A DNA stretch of 64,000 nt from JBLEFH01 sp047345645 (GCA_047345645.1 JBLEFH010000001.1), one strand, 5' to 3'. Positions 54,338 through 63,966 are shown, counted from the stretch's first letter. Numbers and translations are program-made. The notes: a model not told the origin generated them from the sequence alone.

Positions 54338-55300
54338 ATGGCACGGAAGAAGATTGCCCTGATCGGGGCCGGACAAATTGGCGGGACGCTCGCGCATCTC
54401 GTTGGCCTCAAGGAACTGGGTGACGTTGTTCTGTTCGACATCGCCGAAGGTGTGCCGCAGGGCAAAGGTCTCGACCTTGCCGAGTCGAGCCCCGTGGACG
54501 GGTTTGACGCGAAATTCAAAGGCACGCAGGACTATGCCGATATCGCGGGTGCCGATGTCTGCATCGTGACCGCTGGCGTGCCGCGCAAGCCGGGCATGAG
54601 CCGCGACGACCTTCTGGGGATCAACCTCAAGGTGATGAAATCGGTCGGCGAAGGGATCAAGGAACACGCGCCGAATGCGTTCGTGATCTGCATCACCAAC
54701 CCGCTCGACGCGATGGTCTGGGCGCTGCGTGAATTCTCCGGTCTGCCGAAAGAGAAAGTCTGCGGCATGGCGGGCGTGCTCGATTCCGCACGCTTCCGTT
54801 ACTTCCTCGCCGAAGAGTTTGACGTGTCGGTGGAGGATGTGACGGCCTTCGTTCTCGGCGGTCATGGCGACACGATGGTCCCGCTGACCCGCTACTCCAC
54901 CGTGGCCGGTATCCCGCTCCCGGATCTCGTGGAGATGGGCTGGACCAGCCAGGAAAAGCTCGACCAGATCGTTCAGCGCACCCGTGACGGCGGCGCAGAG
55001 ATCGTTGGCCTGCTGAAAACCGGCTCCGCCTTCTACGCACCGGCAGCCTCCGCAATCGCGATGGCCGAGAGCTATCTCAAGGACAAGCGCCGCGTTCTTC
55101 CGGCCGCGGCCAATGTCGAAGGCGCTTACGGCCTCGACGGCTTCTATGTCGGTGTTCCGACTGTGATCGGCGCGGGCGGCATCGAGAAGGTCATCGAGAT
55201 CAAGCTCAACAAGGACGAGCAGCAGATGTTCGACAAATCGGTCAGCGCGGTGAAGGATCTCGTCGCGGCCTGTAAGGAAATCGAACCCAGCCTCGGCTGA
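54338..55300 (+). CDS. mdh: Malate dehydrogenase
   Basis: 320 residues from MARKKIALIG, chosen because GGAGGA precedes it; a longer frame starts at 54275. LDH-like MDH: NAD motif GAGQIGGTLAHL, TAGVPRKPGMSRDDLLGIN (substrate Arg) and catalytic His in GGHGDTMVPL. Oxidises malate to oxaloacetate in the TCA cycle. Confidence 0.97.
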   Translation: MARKKIALIGAGQIGGTLAHLVGLKELGDVVLFDIAEGVPQGKGLDLAESSPVDGFDAKFKGTQDYADIAGADVCIVTAGVPRKPGMSRDDLLGINLKVMKSVGEGIKEHAPNAFVICITNPLDAMVWALREFSGLPKEKVCGMAGVLDSARFRYFLAEEFDVSVEDVTAFVLGGHGDTMVPLTRYSTVAGIPLPDLVEMGWTSQEKLDQIVQRTRDGGAEIVGLLKTGSAFYAPAASAIAMAESYLKDKRRVLPAAANVEGAYGLDGFYVGVPTVIGAGGIEKVIEIKLNKDEQQMFDKSVSAVKDLVAACKEIEPSLG

Positions 55301-55327
55301 TTCGGCTCCAAAAAAACGCCAAAATCG

Positions 55328-55360
55328 ACCGCTGCGAAAAAAATTCGCAGCGGTTTTTTT
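55328..55360 (+). terminator. Rho-independent terminator after mdh
   Basis: Perfect 11-bp stem ACCGCTGCGAA/TTCGCAGCGGT, A5 loop and T7 tail, 27 bases after the mdh stop. Confidence 0.95.
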
Positions 55361-55934
55361 GTGCGCCGCAGCTTAATCTGGGTTATCAAAAATGATGCGC
55401 TGCGGCGAAAAACTCTTAACGTGATGTGTGCTCATCTTTGAGTGCAGTCCCGCCAGAAAACCGAGTCTGTCCGGGCAGTTAAGTTTCCTTTACGTAAACA
55501 GCGCGAGGCTGGAATTACCGAATTTAGGTGGACCAGCTCACAGACAAATTCATGAATCCGCGTATATAATTATTTTAATATAATTGACCGGTTCTTGGGC
55601 GCGCTTATCAGGGTGAGTTGATTTTTTGCAAATTTGAGCGCCATTATAGAGAGCGCGGGGCGGAATAGGCCGCTTGTCGCGCCCATAACGTGATCACAAA
55701 ATAAGGCCGAGCAGGTTAAGAAAGGTTAAAAAATAGCTGCATCGCAACCAGATGGCGTCTTAACGCGATGTTCACACTCTTGGCCATAAATGGTCAAAAA
55801 AGTAGCAGCGGCGCATTTCTGTCCTAGATTCCATCGCTTACTGCGACAACGCGACAGTCATAAAATCTTTAAAGAGACTTGTCGCGCTGCACCATCGGCG
55901 TTATCGTGGCGCAATAATGTTGCGGAGTTAACCT
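55361..55934 (+). promoter_or_regulatory. Long AT-rich non-coding leader before the PHB depolymerase gene
   Basis: 574 bp with no supportable gene. It is AT-rich, and holds a TCTTTAAAGA palindrome (55866-55875) inside an imperfect inverted repeat GCGACAGTC...GACTTGTCGC (55851-55885) about 50 bp before the ATG, plus scattered CTGCATCGCA-like TGC-rich words reminiscent of PhaR sites. Likely a long, regulated 5' region. Confidence 0.5.
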
Positions 55935-57803
55935 ATGTTGTATCATTTTTATGAGCTCGCGCATGCTGCAGTGACACCGATGCGGCAAGCCGCTCAATTT
56001 GGAAAAATTGCTCTCGACAGTTCTTTGAACCCGATGCGGGCGAGCCTTAGCTCGATCTATTCGTCGGCCGCATTTGAGCTGTTTATTGACGCCACCAAGC
56101 GCTACGGCAAACCCGAATTCGGCATTCAGGAAGTGCTCGTCAACGACAAGCCGACGCCGATCAAGGAAGAATATGTCCTCGATCTGCCCTTCTGCCGCCT
56201 CAAGCATTTCGTCCGCGACACCCCCGCCGCGCGCCGCCGCAAGGACCCGGTTGTCCTGATCGTCGCGCCGCTCTCGGGCCACTACGCGACCCTGCTGCGC
56301 GGGACCGTCGCCGCCATGCTGCCTGAGCATGATATCTATATCACGGACTGGGTGGATGCCCGCGACGTGCCGCTTTCCGAGGGGATGTTCAGCCTCGACG
56401 ATTACGCGGATTATCTTAAGGAATTCTGCCAGTTCCTCGCGGAGACAACCGGCCAGCGCCCGGCGACGCTCGGCGTGTGTCAGCCCGGCGTCCCGCTGAT
56501 GGTGGCCTCCTCGCTGATGGCCGAAGAGGACAACCCGGCGCGGCCCTCCTCCATGGTGCTGATGGGATCGCCCATCGACACCCGCGTGAGCCCGCAGCAA
56601 CCGAACGACCTCGCCCAGCAGAAGCCACTGGAATGGTTCGAGAAAAACGTGATCGTCCCGGTGCCGTTCCCCCATGCGGGCTTCATGCGCCGCGTCTATC
56701 CGGGCTTCATCCAGCTTTCCTCCTTCATGGCGATGAACATGAACCGCCATGTGGACGCGCATAAGAACCAGTTCCGTCACCTGATCAAAGGCGACGGGGA
56801 CAGCGCGGAGGCGCATCGCGCGTTTTATGATGAATATCTGGCGGTTATGGATCTTCCGGCGGTGTTCTATCTCGAAACCATCGACCGGGTTTTCCAGCGC
56901 CATCTGCTCCCGAAAGGCGAGTATAAATACCGCGACAAGCTGGTGAAACCTTCCGAGATCACGGACATCGCGCTGATGACCATCGAGGGCGAAAAAGACG
57001 ACATCACCGGCAAGGGCCAGACCGAGGCGGCGCATAAGCTGACCCCGAACCTGCCGGGTGACATGAAGCTGCATTACGAGCAGGAAAAAGTCGGCCATTA
57101 CGGCGTCTTCAACGGCTCGCGCTGGCGCAATTTCATCCAACCGCAAGTCCGCGATTTCATTCAGAAACACCGCGCGGAGTATGTCCCGGCGGGCAAGGCT
57201 GTGAACGGCCACGCCAAGAAGGCGGTGAATGGTCATGCGGTCAACGGCCACGCGGTCAATGGGGCGGCGGTGAACGGCCACGCTCAGAAAAGCGCTGCGG
57301 TGAATGGCAAGGCCGTGAACGGTCACGCCGTGAATGGTCACGCCGTGAATGGCACCGCGACGAAGGCGGCGGCCAAGGCGACCAAACCGGCGGCGAAAGC
57401 GAAACCGGCGCAGACGCCGCTTGACGATGCTCCCGCCGCGAAGCCGACCACGCCCAAGGCGGAGATTGCGAAGCCGGCCCCGACGAAGTCGGCCACGACC
57501 AAAGCGACCCCGGCCAAAGCAACTGCAACGAAGGCAGCTCCTGCCAAAGCGGCGGCGAAGGCTCCTGCGAAGTCAGCGACCAAATCGGACGCGCCCAAGT
57601 CTGCTTCCGCTAAAGCAGCGCCGAAGACGGCTTCGGCCAAGGCCACCGCGCCGAAAACCGTGCCCGCCAAGACCACCCCGCCGAAAAGCCCTGCGGCCAA
57701 AACCGCAGCACGCAACGGCGCAGCCAAGACGAGCGCCACCAAGACCCGCAGGACCGCGAGCCGGACCACATCCCGGCGCAGCACCCGCGGAAAGGCCAAT
57801 TGA
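55935..57803 (+). CDS. phaZ: Intracellular PHB depolymerase with C-terminal repeat and histone-like tail
   Basis: 622 residues. Residues 1 to about 415 are a standard intracellular poly(3-hydroxybutyrate) depolymerase: alpha/beta hydrolase with nucleophile Cys182 in GVCQPGVP (the position of the active Cys in Ralstonia PhaZ) and late His in KVGHYGVF. The enzyme attacks amorphous PHB in granules. The usual protein stops near residue 420. Here about 200 more residues follow: nine VNGxA units (57201 to about 57357), then a Lys/Ala/Pro/Thr/Ser tail ending in Arg-rich TRRTASRTTSRRSTRGKAN, like histone H1 or the tail of phasin PhaF. The gene overlaps the next by 4 bp. Confidence 0.92.
   Translation: MLYHFYELAHAAVTPMRQAAQFGKIALDSSLNPMRASLSSIYSSAAFELFIDATKRYGKPEFGIQEVLVNDKPTPIKEEYVLDLPFCRLKHFVRDTPAARRRKDPVVLIVAPLSGHYATLLRGTVAAMLPEHDIYITDWVDARDVPLSEGMFSLDDYADYLKEFCQFLAETTGQRPATLGVCQPGVPLMVASSLMAEEDNPARPSSMVLMGSPIDTRVSPQQPNDLAQQKPLEWFEKNVIVPVPFPHAGFMRRVYPGFIQLSSFMAMNMNRHVDAHKNQFRHLIKGDGDSAEAHRAFYDEYLAVMDLPAVFYLETIDRVFQRHLLPKGEYKYRDKLVKPSEITDIALMTIEGEKDDITGKGQTEAAHKLTPNLPGDMKLHYEQEKVGHYGVFNGSRWRNFIQPQVRDFIQKHRAEYVPAGKAVNGHAKKAVNGHAVNGHAVNGAAVNGHAQKSAAVNGKAVNGHAVNGHAVNGTATKAAAKATKPAAKAKPAQTPLDDAPAAKPTTPKAEIAKPAPTKSATTKATPAKATATKAAPAKAAAKAPAKSATKSDAPKSASAKAAPKTASAKATAPKTVPAKTTPPKSPAAKTAARNGAAKTSATKTRRTASRTTSRRSTRGKAN
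57201..57357 (+). repeat. Tandem VNGHA-coding repeat in the depolymerase gene
   Basis: Short in-frame units of about 15 bp (gtgaacggccacgcc-like) encode nine VNG(H/A/K/T)A copies with variable spacers. Synonymous base differences between units show they are not freshly duplicated. Confidence 0.85.
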
Positions 57804-58486
57804 CGCAAGCCCTTCTGCGGATCGGCACCCCGCCGATCGAGGTCACGGTTCATCGCAATGCGCGGGCGCGGCGGATCACGCTGCGCCTCACCGCTGACGG
57901 GCGCGCCCGCGTTACGGTCCCCTCCCGGATGCCCTTCAAGGATGCCGAACGGTTCGTCGCCGCCCATGAAGGCTGGTTGCGGGAGAAAATGGCGGGACGG
58001 CCCGAAATCCGGCGGCCGGAGGTTGGCGGGACGCAGCTTTATCTTGGAGAGGAATGGCCCATTGCTCAGGCCGCGGTCCGCAGTTCGGTCATCGCGGATG
58101 GCCAGATGATCCTCCCGCAAAGTCAGATGCTTGGCCCCGCCATGGAGCGGCTTCTCAAACGCGAAGCCCGGCGGATCTTCGCCGCGCGCTGCGATCACTA
58201 CGCCGAGGCCTTGGGCCGCCCCTATAAATCCATCCGCCTTGGCGATCCGAAATCCCGCTGGGGCTCCTGCTCTCACGACGGCAAACTGATGTTCAACTGG
58301 CGGCTGATCATGGCCCCGGTTGCGGTCCGCGATTACGTCTGCGCTCATGAAGTCGCCCATCTTATCGAGATGAATCATTCGCCGGATTTCTGGAAGATCG
58401 TTGCGAAGCTGCGTCCAGACTATAAGAATGAACGCAATTGGCTTAAACGCAGCGGAGCGACTTTGCTGGCTTGGGAGTTCACATGA
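57800..58486 (+). CDS. YgjP/M48-like (DUF45) zinc metallopeptidase
   Basis: 228 residues from a TTG that overlaps the phaZ stop; GGAAAGG precedes it. SKSRWGSC-type motif is seen as GDPKSRWGSCSHDGKLMFNW, followed by the zinc site HEVAHLIEMNHSPDFW (HExxH plus distal His). Function unknown, in a coupled cluster with phaZ and the GntR gene. Confidence 0.9.
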   Translation: MTQALLRIGTPPIEVTVHRNARARRITLRLTADGRARVTVPSRMPFKDAERFVAAHEGWLREKMAGRPEIRRPEVGGTQLYLGEEWPIAQAAVRSSVIADGQMILPQSQMLGPAMERLLKREARRIFAARCDHYAEALGRPYKSIRLGDPKSRWGSCSHDGKLMFNWRLIMAPVAVRDYVCAHEVAHLIEMNHSPDFWKIVAKLRPDYKNERNWLKRSGATLLAWEFT

Positions 58487-59118
58487 TCGACACGGTTCCG
58501 GCGCATGAGCGCGTGTATCGGGCGCTCCGCGCGCGAGTGATGCATGGGGAAATCGCACCGGGCGCGCAGCTTACCTTGCGCGGGATCGCCGAGGATTTCG
58601 GCACCTCCATGACCCCGGCCCGCGAGGCGGTGCGCCGTCTGGTGGCCGAGGGCGGGCTGACCATGACCCAATCGGGCCGGGTCAGCGCGCCGGATCTGAC
58701 CAATGAACGGATCGAGGAACTCGCCGCCATTCGCGCGCTACTGGAGCCGGAGCTGGCCATCCGCGCCATGCCGCGCGCCCATTTCGCCCTGCTGGAGCGG
58801 ATGGAGATGATGAATGACAGTATCGAGCGCACCGTCGCCACCGGCGATGCGGGCGGCTATGTGCGCGGCAATCTCGATTTTCACCGCGCGCTTTACCTCA
58901 GGGCGCAGGCCCCGGCGATGCTGGCGATGGTCGAGACGGTGTGGCTTCAGCTTGGCCCCACCATGCGCGCGCTTTACGAAAAGCTGCGGCGCGACCAGCT
59001 TGGCCGCAATCATCGCCTCATCATCGCGGCACTGAAATCCGGCGATGAGGCGTCGCTGCGCCTCGCCATGCGGGCCGATGTGACCGCCGGACTGCGGATG
59101 CTCGCGACGGAGAGTTAA
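58483..59118 (+). CDS. GntR/FCD transcriptional regulator
   Basis: 211 residues from MIDTVPAHER, with ATGA overlap of the preceding stop. Winged HTH (GAQLTLRGIAEDFGTSMTPAREAVRRLVAEGGL) plus FCD domain (RALLEPELAIRAMPRAHF, NLDFHRALYLRAQAP). Regulated genes unknown; the phaZ cluster is a candidate. Its stop shares TTAA with mscS on the other strand. Confidence 0.9.
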   Translation: MIDTVPAHERVYRALRARVMHGEIAPGAQLTLRGIAEDFGTSMTPAREAVRRLVAEGGLTMTQSGRVSAPDLTNERIEELAAIRALLEPELAIRAMPRAHFALLERMEMMNDSIERTVATGDAGGYVRGNLDFHRALYLRAQAPAMLAMVETVWLQLGPTMRALYEKLRRDQLGRNHRLIIAALKSGDEASLRLAMRADVTAGLRMLATES

Positions 59119-60425
59119 GGCTCGGTCGGGTCCGGCTTGTCCCGCCGCAGGGTGACTTCGCGCCGCGGATAAGGGATCTCGATCTCGTTTTCCATCAGGA
59201 TATCCCAGAGGTTCATATAAACCTCGGAGCGCACATTCTGGAGCCCGCCCGTCGGGTCCGTGATCCAGAAGCGCAGGTTGAAATCGACCCCGCTTTCGCC
59301 GAACCCGATGAGATTGCAGACCGGCGCGCGCTCCTTGGCCACACGCTGCACCGCTTTCGGCGCTTCGCGGGCGAGTTGCTGCACCAGATGCGGGTCCGCC
59401 TGATAGGCGACCTGAAAGGGCAGATCGAGACGGACATAATTGGACGAGTAGGACCAGTTCACCACCCGGCTGGTGATGAGTTCCTCGTTCGGGATCAAAT
59501 GCTCGCGCCCGTCGCGGGTCAGCACGGAGACATAGCGTGCGCCAAGCTGGTTCACCCAGCCATAATCATCGCCGAGCGTGATCACATCGCCGGGTTTCAG
59601 CGATTTGTCCATGAGCAGGATCACGCCCGAAACGAGGTTCGAGACGATCTTTTGCAGACCGAACCCAAGGCCGAGACCGATGGCCCCGGAGAGCACCGTC
59701 AGGCTGGTGAGATCGAAGCCAATCGCCTGCAAGCCGAAGATGATCGCCAGCGCGTAAAAGAGCGCCGTCAGCAATTTGCCGGTCAGCACCCGCATGGCGG
59801 GGGAGATGTCCTCGTTTTTCTCCAACCGCTCCGACAGAGTGCGGGACGAGAGCCGCGCCAGCCAGAGGGTGATCGCCAGAATGATAATCGCCTTGATGAT
59901 CGTCAGCAGCGAAATCCGCAGCTTGCCCGCCTCAATCGCCGCGCTGTCGAGCAGCGCCACCATGTCCGGCAGGAGCCCCGTGAGATAGAGCGTCACCCAG
60001 ATCCAGCCGCCCCAGCGAACCAGTTTGCGCAGCGGCGGCGATTTGATGATCCGGCTCAGGAAAACGATGGCAAGCCACGCCCCGGCAAGGTTGCCGACCG
60101 CCGAGATCAGGAAGGCGCGGCTGGCCCATGTCACCTCCTGAATGATCTGCGCGGCGATGGTGCAGAAGAGGAAAAACAGCATCATCCGCATCCGGTCGCG
60201 CAGCAGCAGGAAGATCCGCATGCGCCACATCGGCACATCCTTGAGCGATCTCAGCCGTGCCGTGATCCGTGGCTCCAGAAACATCGCGATGAGATGCGCC
60301 AGCCCGAACAGCGCGAACAGCCCCGCCACCTGCCACAGCCGCGAGGGCAGCAGCAGCGACCGGCCAAAATTCACCAGACTGCTCCAGTAAGGGGCCAGAA
60401 ATTCGGTGATGCTCGAAAGATCCAT
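59115..60425 (-). CDS. MscS-family mechanosensitive channel
   Basis: 436 residues from MDLSSITEFL (the open frame runs far upstream through the antisense of asd, which is not coding). Several N-terminal helices, then the MscS pore and beta domain: GLGLGFGLQKIVSNLVSGVILLMDKSLKPGDVITLGDDYGWV...RDGREHLIPNEELITSRVVNWSY. Releases solutes on hypo-osmotic shock. Confidence 0.93.
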   Translation of the reverse strand: MDLSSITEFLAPYWSSLVNFGRSLLLPSRLWQVAGLFALFGLAHLIAMFLEPRITARLRSLKDVPMWRMRIFLLLRDRMRMMLFFLFCTIAAQIIQEVTWASRAFLISAVGNLAGAWLAIVFLSRIIKSPPLRKLVRWGGWIWVTLYLTGLLPDMVALLDSAAIEAGKLRISLLTIIKAIIILAITLWLARLSSRTLSERLEKNEDISPAMRVLTGKLLTALFYALAIIFGLQAIGFDLTSLTVLSGAIGLGLGFGLQKIVSNLVSGVILLMDKSLKPGDVITLGDDYGWVNQLGARYVSVLTRDGREHLIPNEELITSRVVNWSYSSNYVRLDLPFQVAYQADPHLVQQLAREAPKAVQRVAKERAPVCNLIGFGESGVDFNLRFWITDPTGGLQNVRSEVYMNLWDILMENEIEIPYPRREVTLRRDKPDPTEP

Positions 60426-60560
60426 AACCGCGCCTGCTTGTGTTTTTTTCTTATATTGGCCCAGAGAAGCGATTTGAGCAATTGTCATGCGCCGCGGTGC
60501 ATTTCCATTCGCCGGTGAATCGCGTATAGAGCGCCTCGAACGAACGAGAAGGAGACCATC

Positions 60561-61583
60561 ATGGGCTATCGCGTCGCGGTCGCAGGGGCGACCGGAAATG
60601 TCGGGCGGGAGATGCTGAACATCCTCGCAGAGCGTGGGTTCCCGGTGGATGAGCTGGCACCGCTTGCCAGCCGTCGCAGCCAGGGTACAGAGGTCAGCTT
60701 TGGGGATAAAACCCTGAAGGTGAAGGATATTGCGCAGTTCGACTGGACCGGCTGGGATATTGCCCTTTTCGCGATTGGCTCCGATGCGACCGCCGAATAT
60801 GCGCCCAAAGCGGCGGCCGCGGGCTGCGTCGTGATCGATAACTCCTCGCTCTATCGCTATGATGACGAGGTGCCGCTGATCGTGCCGGAAGTGAACCCCG
60901 ATGCGGTCCATGGCTACAGCCAGAAAAACATCATCGCGAACCCCAACTGCTCGACCGCGCAGATGGTTGTCGCGCTGAAGCCGCTCCATGACCGTGCGAC
61001 CATCAAGCGCGTCGTCGTCTCGACCTATCAGTCCGTGTCGGGTTCGGGCAAAGACGCGATGGACGAGCTGTGGAACCAGACCAAGGGTCTTTTCGTGCCG
61101 GGTCAGGAAGTCGCGCCGAGCGTCTATCCCAAGCAGATCGCCTTCAACGTGATCCCGCAGATCGACGTGTTCAAAGAGGACGGCTCCACCAAGGAAGAGT
61201 GGAAAATGGTTGAGGAGACGAAGAAAATCGTTGATCCGAACATCGCCGTCACCGCGACCTGCGTCCGCGTGCCGGTTTTTGTCGGCCATTCGGAAGCGGT
61301 CTGGATCGAGACCGAGGAACCGCTCGACGCCGAGGAAGCCCGCGAGATCATGCGCGAGGCACCGGGCATTCTCGTGGTCGACAAGCACGAGCCCGGCGGC
61401 TACGCGACCCCGGTCGAAAGCGCCGGCGAAGATGCGACCTATATCAGCCGTATCCGCAAGGACCCGACGGTCGAGAACGGCCTCGCTTTCTGGTGCGTGT
61501 CGGACAATCTGCGCAAGGGCGCGGCCCTCAATGCCGTGCAAATCGCAGAGCTTCTGGGCCGCGAGGTTCTGAAAAAGGGCTAA
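60561..61583 (+). CDS. asd: Aspartate-semialdehyde dehydrogenase
   Basis: 340 residues. NADP motif GATGNVGREML, catalytic Cys130 in NPNCSTAQM, and His in GHSEAVWIE. It makes aspartate semialdehyde for Lys, Met, Thr and diaminopimelate synthesis. GGAG precedes the ATG; it is monocistronic with a terminator. Confidence 0.97.
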   Translation: MGYRVAVAGATGNVGREMLNILAERGFPVDELAPLASRRSQGTEVSFGDKTLKVKDIAQFDWTGWDIALFAIGSDATAEYAPKAAAAGCVVIDNSSLYRYDDEVPLIVPEVNPDAVHGYSQKNIIANPNCSTAQMVVALKPLHDRATIKRVVVSTYQSVSGSGKDAMDELWNQTKGLFVPGQEVAPSVYPKQIAFNVIPQIDVFKEDGSTKEEWKMVEETKKIVDPNIAVTATCVRVPVFVGHSEAVWIETEEPLDAEEAREIMREAPGILVVDKHEPGGYATPVESAGEDATYISRIRKDPTVENGLAFWCVSDNLRKGAALNAVQIAELLGREVLKKG

Positions 61584-61608
61584 CGCCTCTCCGCGTTAAG
61601 ATTTTGAA

Positions 61609-61635
61609 AGGGGTGCGATTTCGCGCCCCTTTTTT
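61609..61635 (+). terminator. Rho-independent terminator after asd
   Basis: 9-bp stem AGGGGTGCG/CGCGCCCCT (one T-G pair), ATTT loop and a run of Ts, 26 bases after the stop. Confidence 0.92.
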
Positions 61636-61764
61636 CATGCGCGCTGACGAAAAGAAAGAATTTTAAACAATTCCCAATTGCGGTCCCAAAGTCATGGGCA
61701 AGATACTCACCCAATAAATGCGGGCGGGATTTGTCGCCCCGAAGAATAAAAATGGGAGGGCATC

Positions 61765-63198
61765 ATGGATATTCCTGTCAAAACGGATATTCCCGATCAC
61801 GCACGCGCACCGGGCTTCTGGGAGGCGATGATTTCGCTCTTCTCGCTCGTCATCGGCATCGGCATTTCCATCGTGATTTATGGGCTGGACCCGCATGTCC
61901 CGATGCTGCTCGGCGTCTTTGTGGCCAGCGTGATCGCTCTGCGCTGCGGCTTCACTTGGCAGAACATCCAGAACGGCATGATCCGCGGGATCGCCAACTC
62001 CTTGCAGGCCATCATTATTCTGCTCGTTGTCGGCATTCTCATTGGTGTGTGGATCGTCGCCGGGGTCGTCCCGACGCTGATCTATTACGGCCTCGACGTC
62101 ATGTCCCCCGCCATCTTCCTGCCCGCCGCCGTGGTGATCTGCGCCATCGCGTCCCTCGCCACCGGCACGAGCTGGGGCACCACCGGCACCATCGGCGTTG
62201 CGATCATGGGCATCGGCGAAGGGCTCGGCTTCCCGCTGCCCCTAGTCGCGGGGGCGGTCCTCTCCGGCGCCTATTTCGGCGACAAAATGTCCCCGCTCTC
62301 GGACACCACCAACCTCGCCCCCGCCATGGCAGGCACCGATTTGTTCACCCATATCCGCCACATGGCCTACACCACCGGCGTCTCCATTGTGCTGACGCTG
62401 ATCATCGAAACCGTCATTGGCCTGCGCTACAGCGCGGCGGGCGGCGATCTGGAGCGCATCGCGACCATTCAGGCCGGGCTCTCCGAAAATTTCGTCATCA
62501 GCCCCGTGCTATTCCTGCCTGTGCTGGTTGTCCTCGGCGTCTCCTACAAGAAAATGCCCGCGATTCCGGGGATTACCCTCGGCGTCGTCGCGGGGGTGAT
62601 CTGCGCCGTGGCCTTGCAGGGCGCGGATTACGACATGCTCGTCTCCGTCGCCTTCGGCGGCCATGTGTCCGAAACCGGCGTCGCGGATGTGGACAGCCTG
62701 CTCTCGCGCGGCGGCATGGAATCCATGATGTATACGATCAGCCTCATCATCGTCGCGATGATGTTCGGCGGCGTAATGGAGCGGACCAACCAACTCCGCG
62801 TCATCGCCGACCGGGTGCTGGCCGCCGCCAAATCCACCGGCTCGCTGATCGTCGCGACTGTGCTGACCGGGATCGGCGCGAACATCATCCTCTGCGAGCA
62901 ATATATGGCCATCGTCATGGGCGCGCGCACCTATGCGCAGGCCTATCGCGAGCGCGGCATCGCCCCGGAAAACCTCTCCCGCGCCGTCGAGGATTCCGCC
63001 ACCGTGACCGCCAATCTCATCCCTTGGAACTCCGGCGGGGCCTATCAGGCGGCGACCCTTGGCGTCGCGACCATTGCCTATGCGCCGTTCAATTTCTTCT
63101 GCTGGATCTCGCCCATCGTCTCGATCATCTTCGGGGTGACGGGCCTGACGATCACGAAGATCGAACCGGAAGCCGAGGCGGACGCGGTCGAAGCCTGA
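61765..63198 (+). CDS. NhaC-family Na+/H+ antiporter
   Basis: 477 residues, about 11-12 helices. NhaC marks: ASLATGTSWGTTGTIGVAIMGIGEGLG, GAYFGDKMSPLSDTTNLAPA and TVTANLIPWNSGGAYQ. It exchanges Na+ for protons, fitting a Na+-cycle organism with NQR. GGGAGGG lies before the ATG. A 181-bp gap after asd contains no gene. Confidence 0.92.
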   Translation: MDIPVKTDIPDHARAPGFWEAMISLFSLVIGIGISIVIYGLDPHVPMLLGVFVASVIALRCGFTWQNIQNGMIRGIANSLQAIIILLVVGILIGVWIVAGVVPTLIYYGLDVMSPAIFLPAAVVICAIASLATGTSWGTTGTIGVAIMGIGEGLGFPLPLVAGAVLSGAYFGDKMSPLSDTTNLAPAMAGTDLFTHIRHMAYTTGVSIVLTLIIETVIGLRYSAAGGDLERIATIQAGLSENFVISPVLFLPVLVVLGVSYKKMPAIPGITLGVVAGVICAVALQGADYDMLVSVAFGGHVSETGVADVDSLLSRGGMESMMYTISLIIVAMMFGGVMERTNQLRVIADRVLAAAKSTGSLIVATVLTGIGANIILCEQYMAIVMGARTYAQAYRERGIAPENLSRAVEDSATVTANLIPWNSGGAYQAATLGVATIAYAPFNFFCWISPIVSIIFGVTGLTITKIEPEAEADAVEA

Positions 63199-63244
63199 CG
63201 CGCACGGCCCGTTGCGTGGGCACCGCAACAGGCTAGGATGCGTC

Positions 63245-63859
63245 ATGAGCGACGACGCAGACCAGATCATCGGCCTTTACCGGCGGCACGCGCAGACATG
63301 GGCGGACCGCCGAGGCCACACCCTGCGCGAGACCGTATGGCTTAAGAAATTCATCGCCTTACTGCCCGAAGGCGGCACGATTCTCGATCTCGGCTGCGGC
63401 TCCGGCGCACCGATGGGCCGGTTCCTCGTCGATCAAGGCTTCACCCTCACCGGTGTCGACTCCGCCCCCGAAATGATCGCCATCGCGCGTCAGAATATCC
63501 CCGAAGCGGAGCTGATAGCCGCCGACATGCGCAGCCTCGATCTCGGACGCAAATTCCACGGCCTCCTCGCCTGGCACAGCAGCTTCCACCTGCGACCCGA
63601 GGGCCAAAGAGCGATGTTCCCGATCTTCGCAAAACACGCCGCCGCCGGCGCGGCCCTCATGTTCACCAGCGGCCCGAAACAGGGCATCGCCATGGGCGAA
63701 TTCGAGGGCGAACCGCTCTACCACGCCAGCCTCGATCCCGAAGACTATCGCGCGCTCCTCGCCACCCACGGTTTCGCCCTCATCGACCATATCGCCGAAG
63801 ACCCCGACTGCGGCGGCGCAACCATCTGGCTCGCCCGCTATTGCTCTTCGGAGAGCTGA
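63245..63859 (+). CDS. Class I SAM-dependent methyltransferase
   Basis: 204 residues from MSDDADQIIG, with AGGA upstream; a longer frame begins at 63212. SAM motif ILDLGCGSGAPMGRFLVDQG, then LTGVDSAPEMIAIARQN and the MRSLDLGRKFHGLLAWHSSFHL segment. Substrate unknown; Trp64-type small-molecule methyltransferases are similar. Confidence 0.9.
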   Translation: MSDDADQIIGLYRRHAQTWADRRGHTLRETVWLKKFIALLPEGGTILDLGCGSGAPMGRFLVDQGFTLTGVDSAPEMIAIARQNIPEAELIAADMRSLDLGRKFHGLLAWHSSFHLRPEGQRAMFPIFAKHAAAGAALMFTSGPKQGIAMGEFEGEPLYHASLDPEDYRALLATHGFALIDHIAEDPDCGGATIWLARYCSSES

Positions 63860-63931
63860 CCTCACCGCTATTGGGGCTCTAACGGTGGACTGTGGCGATC
63901 AAGGTTGATCGAAAAAAGAAGGGGTTGTCAG

Positions 63932-63966
63932 TTTCTGCCGTTTGCGCAGATCAGGGACGGCAGAAA
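63932..63966. repeat. Inverted repeat near the window end
   Basis: Perfect 10-bp arms TTTCTGCCGT and ACGGCAGAAA separated by 15 bases, preceded at about 63896-63911 by CGATCAA-GG-TTGATCG. No gene is visible in 63860-64000. The repeat could be a hairpin or the end of an element beyond the window. Confidence 0.5.

Noticed and set aside
57201..57357. CRISPR-like repeats
   Set aside because: The short units are in-frame protein repeats with no uniform spacer or cas genes.
60426..61541. Upstream extension of the mscS frame across asd
   Set aside because: It runs antisense through asd and its protein has no MscS similarity; ATG at 60425 gives the normal length.
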